DNA of 15,528 nt from Candidatus Aminicenantota bacterium. GTDB lineage: Bacteria > Acidobacteriota > Aminicenantia > Aminicenantales > Aminicenantaceae. Where the stretch lies: the NCBI GenBank assembly GCA_030673995.1, contig DAOUYU010000017.1:1-15528 (forward strand), in the 5' to 3' direction. Under the pieces are notes generated by a model, which saw only the letters and a list, made by a program, of their open reading frames with translations, did not search any database and had not been told where the DNA came from. Of this stretch, positions 6,601-15,233 are shown in pieces. A program made the position numbers and the translations under genes. How positions within the stretch are numbered: position 1 is the first letter of the stretch; every line of letters starts with the position of its first letter.

Positions 6601-7895
6601 CTCCTGAGGAAAAGCTTCTTAAAGCGATATTTGGTGAGAAAGCCCTTGATGTCAAAGATGCTTCTCTGTATTGTTCGCCGGGTATAGAAGGGACGGTCAT
6701 CGATGTAAAGATATTTTCTCGGCGTGGAATTGAAAAGGGAGCCTGGGCTAAGAGGGTTGAAAAAGAAGAAATAACCAAGATGAAAAGAAATTTGGATGAT
6801 GAAATAAGCATCCTTGAAAGAGAAAAGTGGAGGAAGATAAAGAGCGTTATCAAGGGAAAAACGCTGGAAAAGGATCAAGAAATTGGGGACCTTGCTTTAA
6901 AGAAGGGAAGCAAATTAGATGAAAAGATTTTAAATAAATTGAATCCTAAAGATATATCCAAATTGAAGCTCAAACAGAAAGCAGCGCAAGATAAAAAAAC
7001 GAGAGATATAGAAAATAAAGTAAAGCGTCAGATTGAAGCTTTCCGGTCCATTTTTAAAGAAAAAGTTGATAACCTCAAAAAAGGTGATGAGTTATCTCCT
7101 GGAGTGATTCAGGCAATTAAAGTCTACATTGCTATGAAAAGAAAACTTTCTGTTGGAGATAAAGTCTCGGGTCGTCACGGAAACAAGGGGATTGTCGCTA
7201 AAATCGTTCCAGAGGAAGATATGCCTCGCATGCCAGATGGAATCCCTATGGAGATCGTCCTCAATCCACTTGGAGTGCCATCGAGAATGAATGTTGGACA
7301 GATTTTAGAGACGCATCTTGGCTGGGCAGCCCAGAAGCTTGGCTTGTGGATAGCGACTCCCGTATTTGATGGCATATCCGAGAGTGAGATAAGAGAGCTT
7401 CTCAATGAGGCAGGATTACCTGAATCAGGAAAAACCCCTCTTTATGATGGTATAACTGGAGAATTGTTAGATCAGGAGGTAACCGTAGGCTTCATTTACA
7501 CCATGAAACTCTACCACCTCGTTGATGATAAAATCCATGCCCGTTCCACTGGACCATATTCTCTTATTACCCAGCAGCCCCTGGGAGGAAAGGCACAATT
7601 TGGCGGGCAGCGTTTTGGAGAGATGGAAGTGTGGGCTCTGGAAGCATACGGCGCAGCTTACACACTTCAGGAACTTTTAACGGCCAAATCAGATGATGTG
7701 GAAGGAAGAGCCAAAATATACGAAGCTATCGTCAAAGGGGATTTGGATTTCACTCCAGGGCTTCCTGAGTCGGTGAACGTTCTCATCCGGGAACTTCAGA
7801 GTCTCTGTTTGAACGTGGAATTGGAGAAAAGAGAAAAAAAAGAAGAGGTCTTACCCTGGGGAATTGATGTCCCTCAAATCTTAAAAGGAGAATAA
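3609..7895 (+). CDS. rpoB: DNA-directed RNA polymerase subunit beta
   Basis: The beta subunit forms half of the polymerase cleft and the rifampicin pocket. From ATG 3609 it has 1428 residues, about 86 more than E. coli beta. It carries the protrusion with [15 protein letters not shown] and QRSPGVFF, the rifampicin region SQLSQFMDQ to LSALGP (nt 5307-5390), [59 protein letters not shown], and [20 protein letters not shown]. Two regions exceed E. coli: residues 83-141 with CxC, CxxC, CxxC and CxxC (Cys 84, 86, 99, 102, 118, 121, 132, 135), and a Lys-rich segment within residues 657-705. A helical Lys-rich segment at about nt 6745-7100 matches the position of E. coli SI2. A GTG at 3597 in frame is possible, but ATG 3609 gives the more usual N terminus. 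From memory the Cys insertion resembles Acidobacteriota beta. Confidence 0.98.
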   Translation: [1428 protein letters not shown]

Positions 7896-7897
7896 GG

Positions 7898-10800
7898 ATG
7901 GATATCAGGCATTCTATGGGAGGAAAACCAAAGGTTGATTTTGACCAGGTCAGAATCAGTATCGCTTCTCCTGAAAAAATAAAAAGCTGGTCTTGGGGCG
8001 AAGTCACAAAGCCTGAAACCATTAACTACAGGACATTCAAGCCAGAGAAAGATGGCCTTTTCTGTGCAAAGATATTCGGCCCCATAAATGATTATGAGTG
8101 CCTCTGCGGGAAATACAAGAGGATGAAATACAGGGGTATTATTTGTGAGAGATGCGGAGTCGAAGTGACCAAATCCAAAGTTCGTCGGGAACGTATGGGG
8201 CATATTCAACTGGCCTCTCCTGTTGCTCACATCTGGTTCTTTAAGGGCACTCCAAGTCGAATAGGTCTCGTTTTGGACCTTTCCATCAAAGATTTAGAGA
8301 AAATTCTTTACTTCGAATCCTATATTGTGGTTGACCCTGGAGACACTCCTCTGCAGGAAAAGCAACTTCTTACTGAAGAAGAATATAAGGATGCGCAGGA
8401 GCAATATGGAGATAGTTTTGAGGCTTCCATAGGAGCGGAAGCTGTTAAAGTGCTTCTTGACAAGATAAATATCACTAAAGATGGGGAGCAATTGAGAGTC
8501 CAGATGAAAAAAGAGACTTCTCAGCAGCGGAAGCTTCGTTGTGCAAAAAGACTAAGAGTTTTTAAGGCTCTCAAGAAGTCAGGCAACCGCCCTGAGTGGA
8601 TGATTTTGGGCATCATTCCTGTTATCCCACCTGATTTAAGACCATTAGTCCGGCTGGATGGAGGACGTTTCGCTACTTCTGATTTGAATGACCTCTACAG
8701 AAGGGTCATAAACCGAAACAATAGACTGAAAAAGCTGATGGAGCTCAAAGCTCCGGAACTTATCATTCGCAATGAAAAGAGAATGCTTCAAGAAGCTGTG
8801 GATGCTCTCTTTGATAACGGAAAGAGAGGTCGAGTGCATCTTGGAGCTAACAGACGACCTCTCAAATCGTTAAGTGAAGCCTTGAGAGGTAAGCAAGGAA
8901 GGTTTCGCCAGAATCTTCTTGGCAAGCGAGTTGACTATTCGGGAAGATCCGTTATTGTTGTTGGGCCAGAGCTCAAATTGAATCAGTGTGGACTGCCAAA
9001 AAAGATGGCTCTGGAGTTATTTAAGCCTTTCATTTTTCATAAGTTAGAAAAGGAAGGGCTTGTTCCGAGCGTGAAAGTAGCCAGAGAATGGCATGAACAA
9101 GAAAAGCCTGAAGTGTGGGATTACCTGGAAGAAGTTGTCAAAGAGCATCCGATCCTGCTCAATCGAGCTCCGACTCTTCATCGTCTGGGGATTCAGGCTT
9201 TTGAACCGATTTTAGTAGAGGGAAAGGCTATTCAGATTCATCCTTTAGTTTGTGCTGCGTTTAATGCGGATTTTGATGGAGATCAAATGGCGGTACATAT
9301 ACCTCTTTCCGTTGAAGCCCAGGTTGAGGCGCAAACATTAATGCTTTCTACACAAAACATACTCTCCCCGGCCCATGGAAGACCTGTTGCCATACCCAGT
9401 CAGGATATGGTTTTAGGCTGTTATTATCTGACTTTGGAAAAAGCTGGGAAAAAGGGGGAAGGACGCATCTTTGCTTCCGAAGATGAAGTTTTATTAGCTT
9501 TAGAAAATAAAGAGATTAACCTCCAGGCTCAAGTGAAGCTGCGTTTTACTGGTTCCTTAATGAATTTATCCACATTTTATGATGATCAAGCAGTTTTGAT
9601 CTGTCCTGTCACTGAAGTGCAAAACGAGCTTATTGAGACAACTCCCGGGCGGATCATATTTAACAGTGTTCTCCCTGAAGGAATCCCTTACATAAACGGA
9701 ATGTTTAAAAAGAAAGGACTTGAGGGTTTAGTTTTTTATACCTATTTGAAAGTAGGTCTCGGACCGACAATTGATACGCTGGATAAGTTGAAAGAGTTGG
9801 GTTTCAATCATGCGACCTATGCTGGTTTTTCCCTAGGGATAGATGATTTTGCCATTCCAGAAGAAAAGACTGAATTGGTAGAAAAGGCACAGAATGAAGT
9901 CCAAACGATTGAGGATCTTTATAGAGAAGGGACAATTACAGCTGGAGAGCGGTTTAATCGAGTGGTCGAAATATGGGGATCTGTAACGGACAAAGTTTCC
10001 AGTGCAATGATCGAAAGGATGCGAAAGATAAGCTTTGAAGGGAAAGAATTGAATTCTCTGTTCGTTATGTCCGATTCTGGTTCGAGAGGAAACAAACAGC
10101 AGATTCGACAGCTTGCGGGAATGAGGGGACTTATGAGTAAACCCTCAGGTGAGATCATTGAAACTCCTATTGTTTCTAATCTGCGGGAGGGCTTGAACGT
10201 TCTTCAATATTTTATTTCTACTCATGGGGCTCGTAAAGGATTGGCCGATACTGCCTTGAAGACCGCGAATTCCGGGTATTTAACCCGAAAACTGGTAGAT
10301 GTTTCCCAGGAAGTTATTGTTGATGAGTACGATTGCGGGACTCTGAAGGGTATAAATGTCACGGCCATTGTCGAAAACGGTGAGCTTATTGAACCTTTTG
10401 TGGACAGAATCATTGGCCGAACATCTATAGAGAGAACTCTCCATCCTGATACGAATGAAGTCATTGTGGATATAAATGAAGAAATTACGGAGGAAATTGC
10501 CCAGATGTTCCTGGAGTTGGGTATTGAAAAGGCGAAAATCCGGTCCGTTTTGACCTGTGAGTCAAATAGAGGCGTATGCCAGCTCTGCTATGGTCGCAAC
10601 CTGTCAACCGGTGCGCTGGTCGAACTCGGAGAGGCGGTAGGAATCATTGCTGCCCAGTCTATCGGAGAGCCAGGCACCCAGTTGACAATGCGTACATTCC
10701 ATGTCGGTGGAATTGCGATGAGAGGAGTAGAAAGGTCCAAGCTTGAAGCGAAAAATGACGGAGTTATCAGGTTCAGCAATCTTAAATCCGTCATCAATAA

Positions 10801-12043
10801 AGAAGAGTCTTTAATTATTGTGAACCGGAACGCAAGCGTTGCAATACTTGATCATAGAGGAAGAGAGATTGAGCATTATCAAGTCCCTTACGGCGCAAAA
10901 ATACTGGCTAAGGACGGAGAAGAGATCAAGGCCAGACAAGAATTTGCCGAATGGGACCCCTTTAGCACGTTTATTCTGACTGAGGAAGCGGGGATTGTAT
11001 ATTTTCATGATGTGGCTCTTGGAGTCACCATGGAAGAGGTTCAAGATGATTTTACGGGATTGGTAACGCCGGTTATAATCGAAGCACAAGATGAAAAAAT
11101 GCAGCCTCAGATCATAATCAAACATCCAAAGAAAAAAGATAAAAACAATAAGCCCATAATACTCAAAAGATACTATCTCCCGTCTGGGGCAAACTTAGAA
11201 ATTAAAGATGGAGATAAGGTCTTTGCAGGAGATGTCCTGGCGAAGATACCACGAGAAGTTGCCAGGACAAAGGATATTACAGGAGGTCTTCCCCGGGCAG
11301 AAGAGCTATTTGAGGCTAGGAAGCCCAAACAACCCGCTGTGATCTCCGAGATCGATGGGGCGCTGGAGTACGGGGGCCTTGTGAGAGGCAACAGAAAGCT
11401 GACAGTCCGCAATGAGCGAGTGGGAGATAAGGAATACTTCATTCCTAAAGGAGCCCATTTGAGTATAAATGATGGAGAAAGGGTGAGAGCAGGCACTGCC
11501 TTGATGAATGGTGCTGTGAATCCCCATGATATCTTAAGGGTTCTCGGAGAGAAAGAGTTAGCAGAATATCTTCTTCGGGAAGTTCAGTCAGTCTACAGGC
11601 TACAAGGAGTCTCCATCAACGATAAACACATTGAAACCATCATCCGTCAAATGCTGCGATGGGTGAAAGTCGAGGAAGCTGGAGATACAGAATTTCTTGT
11701 CGATGAGCAGGTAGATAAGTTTGTTTTCCAGGCAGAGAACAAAAAAACCATAGAAAAGGGAGGAAAACCCGCAATGGCCAGACCTCTTCTTCTAGGAATT
11801 ACAAAAAGTGCATTGAGCACAGATAGCTTTATCTCCGCAGCTTCCTTCCAGGAAACAACTCGCGTCTTGACGGAGGCAAGCCTTTACGGGAAAGTGGACC
11901 ATTTGAGGCGGTTAAAAGAGAATATCATAATGGGCAGGCTTATCCCGGCTGGAACAGGTTACAAATTCTATCGAAATGTGGAATTAAAGGAAGATAAAGA
12001 GGAAGAAGCTCGGAGGGAAATAGACATTACGCTTCCGAGTTAG
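7898..12043 (+). CDS. rpoC: DNA-directed RNA polymerase subunit beta'
   Basis: The beta' subunit carries the catalytic magnesium site, clamp, bridge helix and trigger loop. The product has 1381 residues. Clamp zinc ligands are C68, C70, C83 and C86 (YECLCGKYKR to ICERC). The catalytic loop NADFDGDQMAVH places the three Asp at 458, 460 and 462. The second zinc site is C813, C887, C894 and C897. The trigger loop begins near M931, R932 and H935 (TMRTFHVGG) and holds a large SI3 insertion of about 180 residues, ending near TKDITGGLPR at about 1124; SI3 is typical of many Gram-negative lineages. The C-terminal part (LQGVSINDKHIE, SFISAASFQETTRVLTEA, LKENIIMGRLIPAGTG) is complete. Start ATG 7898 lies 2 nt after rpoB and 7 nt after AAGGAG at 7885-7890, so the two subunits are translated together. 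Confidence 0.98.
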   Translation: MDIRHSMGGKPKVDFDQVRISIASPEKIKSWSWGEVTKPETINYRTFKPEKDGLFCAKIFGPINDYECLCGKYKRMKYRGIICERCGVEVTKSKVRRERMGHIQLASPVAHIWFFKGTPSRIGLVLDLSIKDLEKILYFESYIVVDPGDTPLQEKQLLTEEEYKDAQEQYGDSFEASIGAEAVKVLLDKINITKDGEQLRVQMKKETSQQRKLRCAKRLRVFKALKKSGNRPEWMILGIIPVIPPDLRPLVRLDGGRFATSDLNDLYRRVINRNNRLKKLMELKAPELIIRNEKRMLQEAVDALFDNGKRGRVHLGANRRPLKSLSEALRGKQGRFRQNLLGKRVDYSGRSVIVVGPELKLNQCGLPKKMALELFKPFIFHKLEKEGLVPSVKVAREWHEQEKPEVWDYLEEVVKEHPILLNRAPTLHRLGIQAFEPILVEGKAIQIHPLVCAAFNADFDGDQMAVHIPLSVEAQVEAQTLMLSTQNILSPAHGRPVAIPSQDMVLGCYYLTLEKAGKKGEGRIFASEDEVLLALENKEINLQAQVKLRFTGSLMNLSTFYDDQAVLICPVTEVQNELIETTPGRIIFNSVLPEGIPYINGMFKKKGLEGLVFYTYLKVGLGPTIDTLDKLKELGFNHATYAGFSLGIDDFAIPEEKTELVEKAQNEVQTIEDLYREGTITAGERFNRVVEIWGSVTDKVSSAMIERMRKISFEGKELNSLFVMSDSGSRGNKQQIRQLAGMRGLMSKPSGEIIETPIVSNLREGLNVLQYFISTHGARKGLADTALKTANSGYLTRKLVDVSQEVIVDEYDCGTLKGINVTAIVENGELIEPFVDRIIGRTSIERTLHPDTNEVIVDINEEITEEIAQMFLELGIEKAKIRSVLTCESNRGVCQLCYGRNLSTGALVELGEAVGIIAAQSIGEPGTQLTMRTFHVGGIAMRGVERSKLEAKNDGVIRFSNLKSVINKEESLIIVNRNASVAILDHRGREIEHYQVPYGAKILAKDGEEIKARQEFAEWDPFSTFILTEEAGIVYFHDVALGVTMEEVQDDFTGLVTPVIIEAQDEKMQPQIIIKHPKKKDKNNKPIILKRYYLPSGANLEIKDGDKVFAGDVLAKIPREVARTKDITGGLPRAEELFEARKPKQPAVISEIDGALEYGGLVRGNRKLTVRNERVGDKEYFIPKGAHLSINDGERVRAGTALMNGAVNPHDILRVLGEKELAEYLLREVQSVYRLQGVSINDKHIETIIRQMLRWVKVEEAGDTEFLVDEQVDKFVFQAENKKTIEKGGKPAMARPLLLGITKSALSTDSFISAASFQETTRVLTEASLYGKVDHLRRLKENIIMGRLIPAGTGYKFYRNVELKEDKEEEARREIDITLPS

Positions 12044-12057
12044 ATTTGCTCTAACTC
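12037..12057 (+). other. Short hairpin across the rpoC stop codon
   Basis: GAGTTAGA (12037-12044) and TCTAACTC (12050-12057) form a perfect 8-bp inverted repeat with a 5-nt loop, covering the TAG stop of rpoC. No run of T follows, so it is not a clear intrinsic terminator; it may protect the 3' end of the rpoC message or be chance. Confidence 0.4.
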
Positions 12058-12068
12058 ACTCTAAATCC

Positions 12069-12104
12069 TTGACATAGCAAACTGATTTTGCTATTATCCA
12101 CACA
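12069..12104 (+). promoter_or_regulatory. Sigma70-type promoter of the rpsL-rpsG-fusA operon
   Basis: A perfect -35 box TTGACA (12069-12074) is followed after exactly 17 nt by TATTAT (12092-12097), which differs from the consensus -10 box at one position. The expected start site is about A12104, 63 nt before rpsL. It is the strongest promoter match in the window and fits the high expression needed for the str operon. Confidence 0.85.
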
Positions 12105-12147
12105 TTCGTTCCGGGAGATTTCTCCCCTCAGGAACGAATAATTTTTT
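12104..12147 (+). terminator. Leader hairpin plus T tract upstream of rpsL (terminator or attenuator)
   Basis: ATTCGTTCC (12104-12112) pairs perfectly with GGAACGAAT (12131-12139). Inside, GGGAG (12113-12117) pairs with CTCCC (12122-12126) around a 4-nt loop, leaving a CTCA bulge on the 3' side. Six T follow at 12142-12147, then CTT. This has the form of an intrinsic terminator, yet it lies between the str promoter and rpsL, so it could attenuate both str transcription and readthrough from rpoC. The predicted start site coincides with the first base of the stem, so it might also protect the 5' end of the message. Confidence 0.7.
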
Positions 12148-12166
12148 CTTGTAAGGAGTAGTTTAA

Positions 12167-12556
12167 TTGCCAACAGTTAATCAACTGGTAAGGAAAGGCC
12201 GGATACAAAAAAAGTATAAAAGCAAATCTCCGGCCCTGGAAAGATGTCCCCAGAAAAGAGGTGTATGCACTCGAGTTTTTACCACGACACCGAAAAAGCC
12301 TAATTCGGCCATGAGAAAAGTGGCTCGAATCAGATTAACCAATAATGTAGAGGTAACAGGTTATATTCCAGGAGTAGGTCATAATCTGCAGGAGCACTCG
12401 ATCGTTCTCATACGCGGGGGACGTGTAAAAGACTTGCCTGGAGTCCGTTACCATGTGGTCCGTGGATCTTTAGACTGCGAAGGAGTTGAAGATCGGATGA
12501 GAAGCAGGTCGAAATATGGAAGTAAAAAGCCAAAGGAGAAGAAAGTCCGAGCTTAG
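12167..12556 (+). CDS. rpsL: Ribosomal protein uS12
   Basis: uS12 lies at the decoding centre of the 30S subunit and influences accuracy. The 129-residue product begins MPTVNQLVRKGR, the family N terminus, and this fixes the start at TTG 12167, 8 nt after AAGGAG (12153-12158). Conserved segments are CPQKRGVCTRV, TTPKKPNSAMRKVARIRLTN, GHNLQEHSIVLIRGGRVKDLPGVRYH and the RSKYG tail. Lys43 and Lys88, where changes give streptomycin resistance in other bacteria, are wild type, and Asp89, the methylthiolation site in E. coli, is present. It is the first gene of the str operon. Confidence 0.97.
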   Translation: MPTVNQLVRKGRIQKKYKSKSPALERCPQKRGVCTRVFTTTPKKPNSAMRKVARIRLTNNVEVTGYIPGVGHNLQEHSIVLIRGGRVKDLPGVRYHVVRGSLDCEGVEDRMRSRSKYGSKKPKEKKVRA

Positions 12557-12567
12557 AGGAGAAGTAA

Positions 12568-13038
12568 ATGCCCAGAAGAGGTACGATTAAGAGGAGGAAG
12601 CCGAAGCCAGACCACTTTTATAACAGTACTCTTATATCTAAATTCATAAATACGATCTTAAAAAAAGGCAAAAAGAGTTTAGCCGAGAGCATAGTTTACA
12701 GAGCCATGGAGCGGGTCAAGCAAAAGTCGAAGGAAGATCCGCTCAAAATGTTCGAGAAAGCGGTTGAGAATGTAAGGCCTGTGCTGGAGACAAAATCGAG
12801 AAGGGTAGGAGGAGCGACATATCAGGTGCCGGTGGAGGTTCTTTTAAACAGGTCAATCTCCCTGGCAGTCAGATGGTTGATCAGATATGCTCGAGACAGA
12901 GCAGGCAAAAGCATGGAGGAGAAGCTTTCAGCTGAAATCATCGATGCAGTGAATAATCGGGGAGGAGCGGTTAAGAAGAGAGAAGATATTCACAAAATGG
13001 CTGAGTCCAATAGAGCTTTTGCTCATTATAGATGGTAG
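12568..13038 (+). CDS. rpsG: Ribosomal protein uS7
   Basis: uS7 nucleates assembly of the 30S head and contacts E-site tRNA. The 156-residue product begins MPRRGTIKRRK and shows the conserved LISKFINTILKKGKKSLAE stretch, the beta-hairpin GGATYQVPVEV, RSISLAVRWLI and the ending HKMAESNRAFAHYRW. Length is standard. ATG 12568 stands 6 nt after GAGGAG at 12556-12561, which overlaps the last base of the rpsL stop. The gap to rpsL is 11 nt, too small for the S7 translational operator described between rpsL and rpsG in E. coli. fusA follows after 51 nt. Confidence 0.98.
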   Translation: MPRRGTIKRRKPKPDHFYNSTLISKFINTILKKGKKSLAESIVYRAMERVKQKSKEDPLKMFEKAVENVRPVLETKSRRVGGATYQVPVEVLLNRSISLAVRWLIRYARDRAGKSMEEKLSAEIIDAVNNRGGAVKKREDIHKMAESNRAFAHYRW

Positions 13039-13089
13039 TCTTTCTTATTAAAAGAGAGAATTTTACTACAATAAAAATGGAGTATAGAG

Positions 13090-15186
13090 TTGACCGTAAG
13101 ACACCCAATCGGAAAGGTCAGAAACATCGGGATTATGGCCCATATCGATGCGGGGAAGACTACCACGACAGAGCGTATCCTTTTCTATACAGGTATTACC
13201 TACAAGATAGGAGAGGTAGATGAAGGTACAGCGGTTATGGACTGGATGGCCCAAGAGCAAGAGCGCGGCATAACCATCACTTCTGCTGCCACTACCTGTT
13301 ACTGGAAAAGTTACCGGATCAACATCATTGATACCCCTGGGCACGTAGATTTTACTGCTGAAGTCGAGCGTTCATTAAGGGTACTTGACGGCGCGATCGT
13401 CATCCTTTGCGGAGTGGGAGGAGTCGAACCTCAGTCCGAGACAGTATGGCGGCAAGCCGATAGATACCAGGTGCCTCGTATCGTTTACATCAACAAAATG
13501 GACAGAGTTGGTGTTGACCCAAAAAGAGCCATAAAACAGATAAAGACGAGGATTGGTGCTACCCCTCTGGTCATCCAGGTGCCTTTAGGAAAAGAAGAAA
13601 ACTTCAGAGGAGTCATTGACCTTGTCGATATGAAAGAGATCGATTGGGGCAATGGTTTATTAGGGACAAGAGTTGAAGTGAAAGACATTACTGATGAGTA
13701 TAAAGATGAAGCTAAAGAAAAAAGGAATGAAATGTTAGAACAACTCAGTGATGTTGATGATGGTTTGATGGAAAAGTATCTGGATGGTGCTGAAATACCT
13801 TCCGAAGAGATAAAGAGGATTATCAGAAAAGGAACACTTTCCCTTCAATTCGTTCCCGTGCTCTACGGTGCCTCTTTCAAGAACAAGGGAGTTCATACTC
13901 TCTTGGATGCCGTCATTGATTACTTGCCTTCGCCCGTGGATGTTCCTGCAGTCAGAGGGCATCATCCCCGTACTTTTGACATCGAGACAAGAAGAACCTC
14001 CGATGATGAGCCTTTCTCAGCTCTGGTTTTTAAAATCACCAGTGATCCTTATGTCGGGGCTCTTTCTTTTTTTAGAGTTTATTCAGGAAAGACAAAGATA
14101 GGCTCTTTTGTTTTTAATGCAGCTAAGGGAAAAGACGAACGAGTCTCTCGTCTTTTAGAAATGCACTCGAATAAAAGAAAGGATATCAAAGAGGTTCATG
14201 CAGGGGACATCGCTGCCCTGGGTTCCATGAAAAATCTCTCAACTGGAGATACCCTTTGTGTAAGGCATCATCCCATTGTCCTTGAGTCGATAACATTTCC
14301 AGAGCCTGTTGTATCAGCTGTTATCGAGCCAAAATCAAAAATTGAGCACACTAAACTGGCTGAGGCGCTGAAAAAACTCTCCAAGGAAGATCCTACATTC
14401 AAGGTCATACAGGATCCCATGACCGGTCAAACTCTTATTTTAGGGATGGGCGAGCTCCATCTGGAAGTTCTCATGGACCGTTTGGAAAGAGAGTTCGGAG
14501 TCAAAGTAAATTTAGGGAAACCTAAAGTTGCTTATAAGGAAACAATTACTGTGGTTGCTGAAGGAGAGAGTAAATACATTCGGCAGACGGGTGGAAGAGG
14601 ACAATATGGCCATTGTAAGATTGTTATTGAGCCTTTAAAGAGGGGAGTCGGGTCCACATTCATCGATAACTCTAAGGAAGGTGTTATTCCTAAAGAATTT
14701 GTGCCTTATGTGGAAAAAGGTGTCAAAGAAGCCATGGAGACAGGGATCTTGGCTGGTTTTCCTGTGACCGATGTCAAAATTATCCTCACAACTGGCTCAT
14801 ATCATGAAGTTGATTCCTCCTCTATTGCTTTTAAAATAGCAGGATCGTTAGCATTTAAGGATGCTGCTTCTAAAGCAGATCCTGTTATTCTTGAACCCAT
14901 CATGAGGTTGGAGGTTGTTTCTCCGGATGAATACCTGGGAGACATTGTCGGTGATATCAACGCAAGACGAGGAAAAATTGATGAGATGGAGATGAGGGGC
15001 GGTTCAAGAGTGATCAAGGCCTTTGTTCCTCTGGATGAGATGTTTGGGTATGCCACAACAATGAGAACTATAACTCAGGGAAGAGGTTTGTTTTCCATGG
15101 AATTTTTTAATTACAAACTAACACCTCTCCCTATTATGGAAGGGATAATTGCTCAGGTCGAAGGGAGAATCCCGGTACATAGATAG
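13090..15186 (+). CDS. fusA: Elongation factor G
   Basis: EF-G drives translocation and, with RRF, ribosome recycling. The 698-residue product has all five domains. The G domain shows AHIDAGKT (residues 17-24), switch I RGITITSAATT (60-69 region), DTPGH (81-85) with the catalytic-type His85, and NKMD (135-138). Domain III has GMGELHLEVLMDRLEREF, domain IV has RQTGGRGQYGH, and domain V has EPIMRLEV and FGYATTMRTITQGR. The frame opens after a stop at 13072; the only plausible start is TTG 13090, with GGAG at 13079-13082 placed 7 nt upstream, giving the expected short N terminus before VRNIGIMAHID. It is the usual third gene of the str operon, with tuf next. No truncation or frameshift was seen. 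Confidence 0.98.
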   Translation: MTVRHPIGKVRNIGIMAHIDAGKTTTTERILFYTGITYKIGEVDEGTAVMDWMAQEQERGITITSAATTCYWKSYRINIIDTPGHVDFTAEVERSLRVLDGAIVILCGVGGVEPQSETVWRQADRYQVPRIVYINKMDRVGVDPKRAIKQIKTRIGATPLVIQVPLGKEENFRGVIDLVDMKEIDWGNGLLGTRVEVKDITDEYKDEAKEKRNEMLEQLSDVDDGLMEKYLDGAEIPSEEIKRIIRKGTLSLQFVPVLYGASFKNKGVHTLLDAVIDYLPSPVDVPAVRGHHPRTFDIETRRTSDDEPFSALVFKITSDPYVGALSFFRVYSGKTKIGSFVFNAAKGKDERVSRLLEMHSNKRKDIKEVHAGDIAALGSMKNLSTGDTLCVRHHPIVLESITFPEPVVSAVIEPKSKIEHTKLAEALKKLSKEDPTFKVIQDPMTGQTLILGMGELHLEVLMDRLEREFGVKVNLGKPKVAYKETITVVAEGESKYIRQTGGRGQYGHCKIVIEPLKRGVGSTFIDNSKEGVIPKEFVPYVEKGVKEAMETGILAGFPVTDVKIILTTGSYHEVDSSSIAFKIAGSLAFKDAASKADPVILEPIMRLEVVSPDEYLGDIVGDINARRGKIDEMEMRGGSRVIKAFVPLDEMFGYATTMRTITQGRGLFSMEFFNYKLTPLPIMEGIIAQVEGRIPVHR

Positions 15187-15197
15187 GAGAAAATAAG

Positions 15198-15225
15198 AAG
15201 GAGTAAGGATTAAGGAGTAAGGAGT
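15198..15225 (+). repeat. Four tandem AAGGAKT heptamers after fusA
   Basis: AAGGAGT, AAGGATT, AAGGAGT and AAGGAGT follow one another in phase, and a degenerate AAGGAAG continues to 15232. The array begins 11 nt after the fusA stop. The units are the same as those at 130-171 after the other tuf gene, but in a different order, so the array is not a simple copy of the first. Confidence 0.9.
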
Positions 15226-15233
15226 AAGGAAGA

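Noticed and set aside
7874..8230. Minus-strand frame of 118 residues across the rpoB-rpoC junction
   Set aside because: It is antisense to the strongly conserved start of rpoC and has no family resemblance.
11173..11496. Minus-strand frame of 107 residues within rpoC
   Set aside because: It is antisense to conserved rpoC sequence; its composition is a mirror of the sense gene.
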